Shown here: positions 17,501 to 30,848 of the stretch, piece after piece
Numbering within the stretch: position 1 is the stretch's first letter
How the letters are laid out: each line of letters begins with the position of its first letter
Assembly: GCF_964340395.1 (NCBI RefSeq)
Contig: NC_135570.1
Location: forward strand, 301,001 to 365,000
Direction: 5' to 3'
Source: Glandiceps talaboti
Lineage: Eukaryota > Hemichordata > Enteropneusta > Spengelidae
DNA: 64,000 bases
Made by a program: the position numbers and the translations under genes
The notes under the pieces: model-generated
The model's database searches: none
What the model was told of the DNA's origin: nothing
What the model saw: only the letters and a program-made list of their open reading frames with translations

Positions 17501-20002
17501 AACTCACTAAAGGAGTCGTTCACTTACTGCAATTTGAAGCCTCCTTCATTGTCAATAATTTATGTTTGACGTATTTACATATTTACACTTGTTTTCTCAA
17601 AAGTTACATGAAGGATGAACACATGGTGGTGTTAAATTTCAGCATGCGATATTATCACAAATGCAAAGTAGTTTTCATTGACCATTCACTATATCATAAC
17701 TATACCATTGTGAATACACACGTTGCTCGTAAAACATACATCTCGACGGACAGTTGTCCCTGTACGACAATATTTATGGCCACTTTGTTATTTCCAGGTA
17801 TTAAATGAAGTGCGTATTGAAATCTAGATGATAAATGTCCCCTCTGTTGCCCTACCGTTCCCTTGACAACAATTTGATATCTTAATATTGCTCACCAGAA
17901 GTTCTTAGATGTCCGATTGAATGATATAAGTATGCACTGCAATGCTACGGAAAACATGACAGGAAAGATGCGCAAAATGAAAAAAAAATAACATTACGAG
18001 AACAAACCATTTGAAATAGAAGAAAGTTATTGTAAATAGTATTCAACATAAATCAATGTCACCACTGTGGTTATTTAGGAATATTTTAGACATTCTTTAA
18101 AGAATCTTATCACATCTAGAACGTAAACCTTATTAAATATGCAAAATGTTTAACGAATATTAATAAAGTTACTACACACTGGTACTATCAGACATCATTA
18201 CCACATGGCCCTCTGTGACATACTACTCAGTGTTCGACCAACTGTATCTCTTAGCCTGTCTCAAGCTGTGCTAAAACTACCTACTAACAGTTTCTCTATT
18301 GATCACAGTGTAATCTTTCACTCCTTGATGTTTGATTAGTGTACATTTCACCAGTGGAGTTTTAAGTAGAGTCTTCAGGATATCAACACTGTGGGATATC
18401 TAATCTGGTATAATAAATAAAGTTGTAGTTTTGCGTTGTGTTCTAGTTGCTAATTTAACATCAAATGTCGGAGTTGTATGTTTACGGTATGGGTGAAGTG
18501 AGTGAGTGTATGTGTGTCATATTATCTGTGTAGTGACTAGACAGTCTTGGTTTTATCAACAATTTGTTTACAATTAAACATCGAGGGAGTGAAAGATTAC
18601 ACTGTGATCAATAGAGAAACTTGCTGCTAGTAGGTAGTTTTAGCACAGCTTGAGACAGGCTAAGAGATACAGTTGGTCGAACATTGTTGTACTTGTTTGG
18701 GTGTTTGTTACATTAGTGTAAGTTTTGATGTACTAATGTACGCATAATAGCTTTCTCTTGAGAAAAGGACGTTTTCATGGTGTATGTATTTTATACATTT
18801 TGAGGGATGAAATTAAAGTGCATCATTGCATGTGGCGTTAATAGTTTTGTATTAGTATGCTCGTGTGAGGATCATTTCATTGGCAAACAATGTACTGTTT
18901 TGCCTAGAATATCCATTTAAAGGAAAACATTAACTAAAACAAAACAAAACAAAACTATATTTATGTGTGTAAGCTCATACTAAGAAGTTAATCATTGAAG
19001 AAAGCTAATAGTAGTATTTTCACTATATTTATGTGTGTAAGCTCATACTAAGAGTGAATTGGTGCTTTCTATTGAAGTAAAGTTTCGTTATCATCGAGAT
19101 AAAGGTCTGTTATGGTCCCAAGACACATCATGTGTGTATTCATAGATATGCTTAGAACTTTCCACCATATCTGAAGATACACGAAATTCAGTTCGCGCCC
19201 TTTATAGTATCACATTATACACTAAATCAGATATTAATATTGCTAGGCATTCCCCCGGGCATTGCAACCCTTTCACGGTCTTTCACAAGCGTAACAATAC
19301 AAATATAGGCGCAAAATCACGATGCGACAATCCGCTTGGATTTTAGATCGACATATCGGCAACTGCTCAGTTCAATGTGGTATTTATATGTGAAAGGGGA
19401 GTTTTTTTGTATTTATAAAACTAAATAAACGTTGACAGAAATATGGACAAACATTTGAACTGGTGTCAGGAAACAACAAGTGAATACGCAGATATCTCAT
19501 TGAGTAGAACCGAATATTTGTAGATAAGTTATTTACCTGTAGTTATCTAACATTATTAGTTAGAATAGACTCCCCATCTGTGTACAGGTAGACATCTCTC
19601 TATCAATTGATTACTGTACGTGTAATTGGGAAACAATCAAACATATAGACAAACCTGTTGCATGAAGATCACCGTAGGACACATCGCCTTTCCGAAGATC
19701 CAGTGTCCAAACATGATAGTTGGAAAAGTGAACGGCATACAGAATATCGCCATGAGCAAATCAGCAACAGCCAGGTTGATTAGGAACGCGTTAAGATCAG
19801 TTCGCGTTGCTCGACCCCATATAAGGACCCACAGAAAGGTGACATTGCCGACAATCGATAAAATCATGTTTATGGTAAAAGCCGTGGTAATCAGCACTTG
19901 ACTTTGAAATGACATAGCCATGCCCGGCTCTTGATACTGATAGTAGGGATACGTTATGTTTGTGCCATTGATTAAAAACGTCTCAAACAGCAGCTCGCCC
20001 AT
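12342..20002 (-). CDS. Receptor A: class A neuropeptide-type GPCR, 4 coding exons (join 19655-20002, 13963-14364, 13070-13285, 12342-12581)
   Basis: Spliced gene encoding about 401 aa, a seven-transmembrane receptor expected in the plasma membrane that senses a ligand (probably a peptide) and activates G proteins. Seen in the sequence: N-terminal N-glycosylation sequons NGT and NIT (about residues 12-17); N53 and D81 in TM1 and TM2; the TM3 cysteine C108 and loop-2 cysteine C187 that normally form a disulfide; DRY at 132-134; CWLP at 265-268 in TM6; NPFIY at 310-314 in TM7; and a Ser/Arg-rich, cysteine-free tail. All three introns are phase 0. The start is the first in-frame ATG, with a good context (A at -3, G at +4) and an in-frame stop upstream. 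The loop-3 LWGRTIPGN and the KKK-VIKML-CWLP run resemble tachykinin, NPY, RYamide and orexin type receptors. I cannot assign the ligand. Its paralogue is receptor B, 27 kb upstream. Confidence 0.9.
12582..13069 (-). other. Receptor A intron 3
   Basis: 488-bp GT-AG intron (GTATGT ... TAATGCAG). Nothing else recognised inside. Confidence 0.85.
13070..13285 (-). CDS. Receptor A coding exon 3 (TM6-TM7)
   Basis: 72 codons starting VIKMLIIV after a TTTTTAG acceptor and ending AFR before an AGG|GTATGT donor. It contains CWLP in TM6, the third extracellular loop (FYPRLYGDLRYQ) and NPFIY in TM7. It is the same length as receptor B exon 3 and differs from it at about 12 residues. Confidence 0.92.
13286..13962 (-). 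other. Receptor A intron 2 (GC-AG)
   Basis: 677-bp intron from GCGAGT to TTTTTAG. It is AT-rich with no repeat array. Confidence 0.75.
13957..13966 (-). other. GC splice donor of receptor A intron 2
   Basis: On the minus strand the exon ends AAG and the intron begins GCGAGT. Receptor B has AAG|GTAGGC at the same codon. Both genes resume in phase 0 with V-I-K-M-L after a TAG acceptor, so only the GC site keeps the reading frame. GC-AG introns are a known minor class spliced by the major spliceosome. Confidence 0.75.
13963..14364 (-). CDS. Receptor A coding exon 2 (TM3-TM5, intracellular loop 3)
   Basis: 134 codons starting VSTIVNIL after a CTGTAG acceptor. It holds the DRY motif, TM4, loop 2 with the conserved cysteine (IYFCKEW), TM5 (YVIPLCILAY) and the Lys-rich loop 3 ending AKKK. 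The length is exactly that of receptor B exon 2 (402 bp). The exon ends AAG|GCGAGT, a GC donor. The nearby GT site (GA|GTATGT, 4 bases downstream) would put exon 3 out of frame. Confidence 0.88.
14440..14518. repeat. (TG)n microsatellite
   Basis: About 79 bp of pure TG, 75 bp intron-ward of receptor A exon 2. On the transcribed sense strand it is (CA)n, lying just upstream of the exon 2 acceptor. Intronic CA tracts can influence splicing in other animals. Confidence 0.97.
15019..15140. repeat. C-rich, (CA)n and (AAAC)n low-complexity tract
   Basis: CCCCCAC and CCACCAC runs, then ACAC/AGAC variants, then about eight AAAC units. Confidence 0.9.
15760..15920. repeat. 82-bp tandem duplication
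   Basis: Two diverged copies starting TTTGGTGTATT at 15762 and 15844, ending CACTACCTATAGGTA(G/C)GATGT. Confidence 0.9.
16363..16808. repeat. 44-bp tandem repeat, 10 copies
   Basis: Units beginning ATTAACCTCATTGCGTAAAT start every 44 bp from 16363 to 16759. Only scattered single-base differences separate the copies, so the array is young or homogenised. It lies in receptor A intron 1. Confidence 0.97.
18231..18684. mobile_element. MITE-like foldback element, 454 bp
   Basis: The left arm (18231-18325, TGTTCGACCAACTGTATCTC) is nearly a perfect reverse complement of the right arm (18586-18684), with weaker pairing continuing inward through TTGATGTTTGATTA. The centre (about 260 bp) has no coding capacity. 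Terminal inverted repeats of this length with a short non-coding core are typical of MITE or foldback elements. No clear target-site duplication was seen. Confidence 0.75.
18954..19055. repeat. 34-bp direct repeat pair
   Basis: ACTATATTTATGTGTGTAAG with its continuation to CATACTAAGA occurs at 18954 and again at 19022, 68 bp apart. Confidence 0.9.
19655..20002 (-). CDS. Receptor A coding exon 1 (N-terminus, TM1, TM2, start of TM3)
   Basis: Encodes residues 1-116, ending MQQ at a CAG|GTTTGT donor. It contains the extracellular N-terminus, TM1 (around LSIVGNVT), the first intracellular loop, TM2 (NLAVADLL) and the first extracellular loop (GHWIFG). A reading frame extends 7 codons further upstream but has no ATG, so I place the start at 20002. 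The middle of this exon (19707-19876) is almost identical in DNA to receptor B exon 1, whereas both ends are clearly diverged. A 5' non-coding exon could exist upstream but I cannot see one. Confidence 0.9.
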
Positions 20003-20618
20003 CTTTGCGGTCCAAGTCTTCAAAATGGAATGGCCAATTCTTAAGCGTTCCCGAACTGTCTTTCCTTCAACAACCTCTTCTCGTCAACCAGGTACGTATA
20101 ACAACATTTCCTCGCATACTTACTTTTACGCATAACTTGACGTCATAAGTATCACGTGTTCACATGAATTAAATCGGATCTCCTACTTTTATGCACCTTT
20201 ATCATATAAGATGGAGTTTAATCAATACATGTGTCTTAAGAAATCCTGTAATTTTTTTTCCATCAAGAAAATACTTTGAGTCTGAAATTATTGATACATA
20301 TCTGTTTTGACACATTTATGAACTCGATACTGTAATATTTCAATATGATGTTACATTTTTATTTTTGTTGCTTCTTATATCAACAGTTTGCACGTACATT
20401 TTCCATTTTTATTTCATCAGATCACCCATTACAATTTGTTCGCCATAATAGATACCTTTTAAATCTTATCGATTTAATTGCACCATTTAGACTTCTAGAT
20501 CTAAACAGATACTCATATATTTTATGTTAACAAAACGCCAACTCTATGGAATGCTGTATTTTATTACGGCAAAACGTTTTCACATACGCAGAAAACAATG
20601 TTAATACATTTTGCGCGC
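20003..20618. other. 5' flank of receptor A
   Basis: Presumed promoter and 5' UTR side of receptor A. No TATA box or initiator can be assigned with confidence. Confidence 0.4.
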
Positions 20619-20619
<1 letters not shown>

Positions 20620-20653
<34 letters not shown>

Positions 20654-20670
20654 TGTTTGTTTGTTTGTCC

Positions 20671-20704
<34 letters not shown>

Positions 20705-20770
20705 ATGTATGTCTCTGTGTGTGTCTGTCTGTCTGTCTGTCTGTGTGTCTGTCTGTCTGTGTGTGTGTGA
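20620..20770. repeat. (TG)n-(TGTC)n compound microsatellite
   Basis: TG to about 20653, then TTTG and TGTC units with TATG and TCTG interruptions to 20770. It lies about 0.6 kb upstream of the receptor A start. Confidence 0.96.
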
Positions 20771-23700
20771 TAAAAGCAAGGAAATAAGAGTAAATTTGTA
20801 ATTTGAAGTTTCACGCTATTGTGCAATCATCAGCCATAAACCTTGCAATACACTAGCTACCGATAAAATCGACCCCTAATTACATGTAACAGGTAGGGTA
20901 TTTTTTTATACATAATACCACATTTTTAGCGAATATATCCTGATGAAAACAAGTATTTCCCAGTTGCAGCTGTTGAAACTGACATACGCTTCAATTCCCA
21001 TGGAACAGTTTTAATGAGTAATCGTTAGAACGGTATAGGACTTCTACCCCCTGATGAGAAAGTGATACCTTTAGAGGTTTGTCAAGAGGTTGAGGTCACG
21101 TTTATCCTCAGCATTGTAAAATCTTTGCTAATTCCCATGGAGAAGCAATATTAAAGCGTCAGTCACCGTTCAAATGTAGCACGAGTTTTTAATACCACTT
21201 CCACGATATATCCCCGACCAATAGACAGCAACGCTGAACATGCAGATTCATATCTCTGTGATTATCTAAAAACCTGTATGAGCTACCACGATATAGTCAT
21301 TTATACGGAACACTCTAAATTATCAAATATGCATTTTATAAGTTAGTATAAAAATTTGGCGCCCGTCGTCGCTAGTAAAAGTCAAAATTGCTTCCTCCCA
21401 TTTTTTCATTCTGTATCCATGCCTTCAGCACCCATTAAAGTGTTTAAGATTAGACACTTCTCGAATTTTCAGGAAGTTGTGAGTTATGTCGTCCAACTCG
21501 TAATTTATCATCTTCTATTGCCTCAATTTAAAGCTGATAAAGAACTTTCTCAAATTTCACCTTATTTCCCAACGGCACAATGTATATCTTCTTACTCTCT
21601 AGTATACATTGCTATAACTTTGAATAAGTGAAAAATACACTGACCTTTGATATAGGATTGTTCAAAAAACATAGTTACATCATTGTAATTCAAATTAGGG
21701 CCTTAAGAGACTCAACTAAAACATGTTGCATACAGTTTATGATAAGATATTGAAAGCACTCTAGATGTAATGATGCAAGTGAACAAAAACACCAACCTCT
21801 ATATATCAAGATATAATATGATAATAATGATTTTTGAGTACGGCCCAAGTGAATTGTCAAGCAATATAACAAGTCTTGTGTTCACAAGATAACCATGCTC
21901 ACTATTCCCTTGAGCAATTAATATGGGTTTATAACGCATATGTTGTTCACTAACAAATTTTAATTTTTGATTTACTCTCGAGGGGAAAATATGAAAGATT
22001 ACAATTTGTGAGTGTTACAGGGCGGCTTGGTTCGAAACATTTGCAGAATACTTTAAGGGAGACGTGGATTTAAGAAAGATAAACTTGTGTGTTGAGTAAT
22101 TCGACACATTTCATGGTCTTTGCATCTGATAGGAAAGTTGGGGATATAGAAAATACATTCGCTCTTAGACAGGGACTTTAGTTATTGAATATTGTAACCA
22201 TGATACTTCCCATGCCAAGTTAATGTTTATTGCAGTAACCTGGCACCCTTCGTCCTTTGGACTAGCATGGGCGAAGAATTTCTAAATAATATAGATATAA
22301 TGGTGGGTTTTTTTTAAAAATATGACTTTAAGAGATTGAACCTTAGGAAGAAAATTAAACTGACGAGTCTTAGGCTTTTGACCTGGTTAATAGTCTTCGA
22401 ATTCAATAGTAAATATCGAGTCTCTGGCATCCATTAGAACCAGAAGGCAGCTGTGTTTTACAACTATTAATATCATATTTGTATGAACAAAATGTTTAAC
22501 AGATTAAAGTTGAAGCACAGAGCATATCTGAGAAGTTAAATAGCCAACTAACATCCGATAGCTATGGTAACAAGATTGCAACGACGTGAATGCATATAAG
22601 TTAGAAGAAAATGGATTTTATCCCATAGATCTGTCTGTCATTGAGACTAACAGAAAACGTTTCAGGGAAATAAACAGCTAAGGTTGGGGTCATAATTTAC
22701 GACGGGGGGTGAAAACATTGCGCGTTCAAAGGGGGCTGCGAAAATTCCGAGGTCCAGAAATATTTTGCTCATGATTTTAACCAAATTAAACCCCGGGAGC
22801 GGTCGTTTACCAAGTAAATTAAAATATTCCGCAATATTTTCTAAAACCTCGATTCAGTAAAGAGTTGTTGACAGCCATGCGAATGTATTTGTGTATGCCT
22901 TCCTCTGTCTGTCTGTATCTCTATTTCTAGTCTGTCTGTTTGTCTCTGTCTGTGTGTGCCGCTCCATCTCTCTGGAGATTTTTTTTAACATTAAAACCTC
23001 TGGAGCGGTCGTTTACCTTGTACCTTGCAAAACTATATACTTCATTTACCTACCATACATTTAATTACGAGGCAGTCAATAGCCAAGTGAATGTGCGTGT
23101 CTGCCAAAATATAAGTTAAAGTGTAGGTAATATAGCCAGCCATACAGTTGCATAATAATATATTGACTCGAGTAAAATTGAGGTATTGAAGACAATTTTC
23201 ATGAAGTATATGGCTTTCGATAATGTGTACGGTTTGAAATTTATGCTATTAAATTGCCTCTTACATGTCCTTATTTTTTAAAGTGCTTGCTGTGGGAGGA
23301 GGACATCCCTTCCCACTAGCTATCATGGGGGCTGCTGTTTCTACCCAGAATCAAGATTGAAAGAGAAAACCCTGCTAGCTAAGTATCTCAGAGTATAGGT
23401 TCCAACCCAATAACATACCTTTATCGTAAAGCCCACATTATTTGTAAAGAAATCTCTCATTGTTATGTATGGACGCTGAAGTTGATTTCCACCTCTTATG
23501 TGAAGCGAGGGGTGGGGGGGGGGTTATTGTATAATTACACATTAAAATACGTGGCCGGAAGGGGGCTACGGAAATTCTTGGTTTCATTTCGAGAGGGGAC
23601 ATGACATTTTTTGAAAGCACGAAGGGGTGAGGGGCTACGAAAACAATTTTCTCCAAAGTAATTTCCCCCAGGCCCCTGCTATAACTTCTGATCCAAGCCT

Positions 23701-24044
23701 TACCAGGCAATGTTGCCCGTGAGTATTAATTAGTATGCGAGCCGGTTTCTCCCACATTAAGCGGTACGGTACGTGATAATGAATATAACACATGCTAATA
23801 ACAAGGATACAATACAAATAACACCAAACGCTCATTTTTTCATCAATTTTGTCAATTAATAAACCCTGGAAGACATGAAGAACGCCGCTTGCGTCATCAC
23901 TGCATACACACCTGGTATAAATAGCTCGATGACAGCACAAGTAACACATACAAATACAATCTATCAATCGTGAAAGAGAGAGAGAGCAAACGTGTTGGAG
24001 ACTAAAATGTCAGCTTGTCATCACCTACATAATCAGCCTACATG
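20771..24044. other. Anonymous intergenic stretch
   Basis: No gene recognised. GAGCGGTCGTTTACC occurs at about 22797 and 23003 in otherwise diverged flanks, suggesting an old duplication. G-rich segments lie at 22702-22735 and 23508-23640. Confidence 0.45.

Positions 24045-24127
<83 letters not shown>
24045..24127. repeat. (GACA)n, about 20 units
   Basis: Pure GACA tetranucleotide array ending GACAGACCGG. Confidence 0.97.
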
Positions 24128-24263
24128 CGGTGTGATATAACAACACAATTGTAAAACATTTATAATAAGCTAATTTTCATTAATTTTACTATTCATTATT
24201 ATTTGACTTTGTGGGCTTTAACTCGAAAACAGAGAATGTGACTTCTGCCAAACTCACCAGACG

Positions 24264-25844
<1,581 letters not shown>

Positions 25845-27648
25845 GTGACATATCCTCCGGGGTAATATACTGGCCAGTGACAGGCTTTGTAATAATCTCT
25901 ATATTATATTAAGATTTCATCACCTATCTGCAATCTCTTTAAGTTATGAACCCTGAATTTTCAATAATTAACAATATGATAGCGTCTACAAAATCATGAT
26001 TATAACTGATAACCTCACCTGACATTTACAAAGCTATACAATGAAACAAATGTCGATTCTGACATGTAAACTCAAGGGAGGCTGAAAGGGTCTCACGTGA
26101 CACCTACATGTATGTGACCGTTGAACACAAGCGCATACCTCGATGGCTTTTCGGTGAATACCATTTGTGTCATTAATGTTTCGTTCTCATGATCACTTTT
26201 TGTTGTTAGAACCATTACATGATGATCCTGCAATATAATAATTATGCTTCAAGTTTTTATAGTGAGTGTAAAACGAAAATAGACGTTGGTACTCGACAAC
26301 TCAATGTTATTGAAATCTGAATTTCCGGGTTTTTCCTGTCGATCGTGTTAACACAAAAGTATGTTATTATGTATGAAAAAATCGTGTTCCCATTAATTTC
26401 CGTTATGAATCTTAAGGTTTTCAGAAAAGCACCCTAAGCCCGGCGAAATAATGTGTATATAGTGTCGCTGCTTTCGTTGTATTTTGGTGTTTTCAAGATG
26501 GCGACGTGGTATATGTGATTGAGGATAGATGATTATATCTACCAATGGCTAGCTTAGTAGCAGATAACATTGGCCCTGTTTGTAACAGATTTTTCTGAAA
26601 TAGTAATACCCTTGTAAGGTCTTACAAAACAGGGTGAAGTCTTACAAAATTGGCAAAAAAAAAACCGGGCGAAAAACTGGGCAGAAATTTACGACCTCAG
26701 AGTGATGTATGCTTCACGAAATCGCCGAAAAATCAGTATTCCTGCTAATTCCTATCAATAATTCCAAAATTGATTCTTGTAGCTCGGAAGAAGAAATATC
26801 AGTAGAGATTTTCTTTTTTATTGTATCTAAAATGATGAATTCTTGTGAAAGTAACGGCGAGTTCAAAATACCCCAAAATACGGCTGACGAGCACTGAGCC
26901 AGCCACAATTGTAAACGTACCACACGATCACAGTGTACACAATGGAGGCGCACAGCGTAATGAGATTTCACAGTTGTTTTTTACCCATCATGCTCTGCAC
27001 CCCCCCCCCCCGGCCTCCTCTCTGTAAAATAGCAGATCTCAAATATTGCATTTGAATCATATATGATTAATGCCGCAAGGCCTAGCGAAACATCTGTGCC
27101 TCTTTGCACTTTTGCGGGGTTTTGATACTTTCGTGTTGTGATGAGCGATATCTTAAACTATTATGTTGTTCATATTTGTTCATGTGTGACTTTCATTTCT
27201 GTACTTGCCTTTATAACAAATACAAATGTCGAAAGCCTGGCTAAAATTACAAGTTTAAATTCAAAATTCAACAGTAGTTTTTATCTTGTGTCAAATGCTT
27301 CTAACCGCTAGGACAATTGTTAAACCATGCCACTCTTTTGAATGAGTAAACATTAAACATGTATGAAACACTGGCTGCTAGATAACTATAATTTATTGCA
27401 GTGGCAGTAGTAATACATCATAGCTACCCACTGCCCCAGTTCTTGTTTCTGACTTTATAACATTGGAGTCGAATTTCTGTTCAGCAAGATAGATTAGTAG
27501 TATACATCAATAATACACGTATGACAGCAAATGCCAAACGAATGCTTTAAGGAAAGTTTAAATGGTGTACATATGAATTCTGTATTGAATCGATCGCTGC
27601 TTTTCAGAGTTTTACAAACCAACAATCATATACATTCAGTGTAACAAA
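25845..27648. other. Anonymous intergenic stretch
   Basis: No gene recognised. A C10 run sits at about 27001. Overlapping short frames at 26709-27027 have no motif. Confidence 0.45.
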
Positions 27649-28001
27649 TGAATGGTTGACTAGTGACCGCCAATGAATGGTCGACTAGTGGTCGCCAATG
27701 AATGGTCGACGAGTGGCCGCCAATGAATGGTCGACTAGTGGCCGCCAATGAATGGTCGACGAGTAGCCGCCAATGAATGGTCGACTAGTGGTCGCCAATG
27801 AATGGTCGACTAGTGGCCGCCAATGAATGGTCGACTAGTGGCCGCCAATAAATGGTCGACTAGTGGCCGCCAATGAATGGTCGACTCGTGGCCGCCAATG
27901 AATGGTCGACTAGTGGCCGCCAATGAATGGTCGACTCGTGGCCGCCAATGAATGGTCGACTCGTGGCCGCCAATGAATGGTCGACTAGTGGCCGCCAATG
28001 A
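27649..28001. repeat. 25-bp minisatellite, about 14 copies
   Basis: Unit TGGTCGACTAGTGGCCGCCA plus ATGAA. Variants alter the CTAG (CGAG, CTCG) and GGCC (GGTC, GACC) positions. It is markedly more GC-rich than the surroundings. The minus-strand frame through it (27810-27998) is an artefact. Confidence 0.96.
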
Positions 28002-28200
28002 AAAATGTCATATTATTGCTATTCCTTAAATTTACAGTCAATACGAAGACTTACAAAAGAATACGAAATGGAACGAAGTTAAAAAAGAAATTGCAATAAT
28101 ATCCCATTTGTGTCACGAGAGGGCGATTTGTACATTCTCATTTTCACACTATAATCATTCAGGTATCTAAGGCTTTATCATAATGAAATTGATTATCGTT

Positions 28201-30848
28201 AGTCAGGACGCCAAGGTCCAAAAAGTGGCTTAAAACAGGAGTTACCTTACACGGTTTGACGTACAATTTTTGACACTATATTTGGTTAGAGTAATATCTG
28301 GGCCTTCAGAAAACTGATATTGCCCCTCTAGACTCTCTTGCGCAAACTCACAGGAGGCAGTTTCCATGGCAACTGTGACATAATTTTGAAGGATGCTAAA
28401 CGTTAAAAAACGTCATATATCAGGCTCCAGAAGTGCTATAATCATAATCAAAGTATGTGTATATATGTTTGGGGAGACGGGCAACTCCTTGATCATATGA
28501 CCTTTCCGATCAAAGGTCAACGTCATCTAAATGATGTACGTTAGCGCTCCATTTTATATGACAGCTTGAATAATTCTCAAGTAGTTTAATGATGTATATC
28601 TTGGTGTCTGAAAGAGCTATAGGTATGATGCAATTGTCATTACGTTGGTTTTGAGGGATGGGCTACACATTGGTTACGTGATATTTTACGTATAAGGTCA
28701 AAGTCAAACCCGAGGGCAGGCGTTTCATAGGAGGGGTAGTTCATACATTTCAAATTTCATTAAACGTCTCAGAAAATATAGACGCTGCTGTGCTTTCTTT
28801 ACGAGGTGTTCAGTATTTGTTTACTAAGACTGTCGATGTGAAAAATGAATAACCAGGAATTTGAAAATTTTGACAATTAACTTTATCTGTACCATGAATA
28901 TTCAAATTGTCAATAACATGTCGTCTTACCAATAATGAAATTGCTTTAATATAAAATAAAATCACTTGGTAAAGGGTTGGCATTCATTCCCACACAACAG
29001 TTCCCAACAAAAACTAAAGAAATGTAACTAATCAGAAAGATGAATGATTTCTTATGCATAATCCGTCTGAAATATCTGTAGTAAGAAATAAAATATGAAA
29101 ACAACGTCCTTTAATAGACTAAAATCGATGGACACCACATATACTATCTAGAAGCAACAGCAGGACAAGCATTATCAAAAATCCTTTAACAGTATCAATT
29201 TAAAGCCTCAAAATGCGATATGATCACCTTTTGACTGAAACCGTATGTATTCAGTGAGTTGCCAGTAGAGCTTTGAGACCTTGAGAAATACACCATTTTC
29301 GTTTTTTACTTAATTATGTATCTCGACTTTAGTCCTGGTTACAAACTTTTGTAAGTAAGTATCGGGAATGAAATATACACTGAGCTTGACTATACATCGA
29401 GCTTGAGTCAAATGTAGGATCCTGACTGCAATTTACATAACCAATCAAGTTATGTCAAATTAGTTAATCTCAAGTCTAAACAATCTGTACTAACCAATCC
29501 TATATTTTCCTAATTGACCAATCACATGAAGGTCAATATCAAATTGGAGCCAATATGTATGGAATGTAGGAAAATCTTCATTTCTGTGTGATCTGTAGTT
29601 TTTTGTTAGATGTCAATAAAGTAGGAGTAGCTATCTTTATAGTACTTGGTTGTACAGGCATCATTCCTTTTCAGAACCCCTTTCTAGACAATTCCCTTAC
29701 CCCATAGTAAGCTGACCCTGATATGCTTTTGCTACAAAATTTATGACAGACTATATAATTTGTTATCGATTTGCTATCTGATGTCTTCAGTAGTTTATAG
29801 CAAAAAACCTATGTGGGTGTTTCGATAAAAGTGAAAAATTGAGGTGATCTTGTAATTAGACTATGACCTTGACCTTGGATCGAACAGATCATGTGATAAG
29901 TGTGTTGCCCGTCCCCTAAAACCAGTATATAGACACTTGCATCATATCTGTAGCACTTTGGTACACTGCGATATTCAGTACCTTCATATTTTGGTGATCT
30001 TGATACCAGTTGTCTTAGTGACAGAAGTTTGTAATAAAAGCAGCTTAGTATATGCCTTTGTTGTATTATCCCGAAAGACTATATAATTTGCTATTTTCTG
30101 AGTGATTTTCATCTGTAAAGATCATGTCTGATGTTAGCTATAGAAAAGATTCCGACGGTATATTAATAATTACAAAAAAAGTAAGATGACCTTGACCTTG
30201 GATCGAAAGGATCATATAATCAGTGAATTGTTTTTCCCCAAAACCCTAAATACAAATACTTACATCATGTCAATAGCACTTTCAGGTTAGTATATTAATA
30301 CTTTGGTATAACTGGGGATATTGACAGCAGTTGTCTTGGTAACAGCTTTTTCCTACAAAACAACTTCATATATACTTTTTTTTTAACGTTTTTCTGAAAG
30401 ATTGTATGTTTGGCCATTTTCCGACCAACTTACAGCTTTACCAGTCACATCTGATGGAAGTATACAGAAACGTTTCAATGAATGTTTCGATAAAAGTGCA
30501 ACAAGTTAAGTTGACCTTGAATTTTGACTATGGCTCTGACCTTGAATCGAAAAGGTCATGTAATCGTTGAGTTCCCTGCCCCCTAAAATATATATAAACA
30601 TACTTTAATCATGATTATATCATTTCTGGGTCGCGAGATGTGACGTTTTTAATGCTTTAGCATCCTTCAAAATAATGTCAATGTTACCATGGAAACCGTC
30701 TCCTGTGAGTTTGCGCAAGAGAATCCAGAGGGACAACATCAGTTTTCTGAAGGCCCAGATATTATTCTAACCAAATATGATGTCAATTTTTGTACTTCAA
30801 GCCGGGCAATCTTTTTTCAAATTTTTTGGCCTTGGCGCCCTGACTACG
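28201..30848. mobile_element. 2.65-kb element with long imperfect terminal inverted repeats
   Basis: Left arm 28201-28535 (AGTCAGGACGCCAAGG...) is the diverged reverse complement of right arm about 30520-30848. Shared blocks include TATTTGGTTAGAGTAATATC, CTTGCGCAAACTCACAGGAG and ATTTTGAAGGATGCTAAA. Inside, related units carrying TGACCTTGACCTTGGATCGA and CCCTAAAAC recur at about 29865-29940, 30187-30270 and 30535-30600. No transposase was recognised. A non-autonomous foldback-type DNA element is the best reading. Confidence 0.65.

Larger units (their letters stand above)
14365..19654 (-). other. Receptor A intron 1
   Basis: 5,290-bp GT-AG intron (GTTTGT ... CTGTAG). It contains (TG)n, a C-rich/AAAC tract, an 82-bp duplication, a 44-bp tandem array and a foldback element, listed separately. 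Frames such as 15837-16145 and 17566-17808 are unsupported as genes. Confidence 0.85.

Noticed and set aside
19626-19901. Plus-strand ORF of 91 aa (and the matching one at 61535-61774)
   Set aside because: Antisense shadow of receptor exon 1. It is open in both paralogues only because the DNA is nearly identical.
20003-20023. Seven extra N-terminal codons for receptor A
   Set aside because: The frame is open but starts at TTG; the first ATG is at 20002 with good initiation context.
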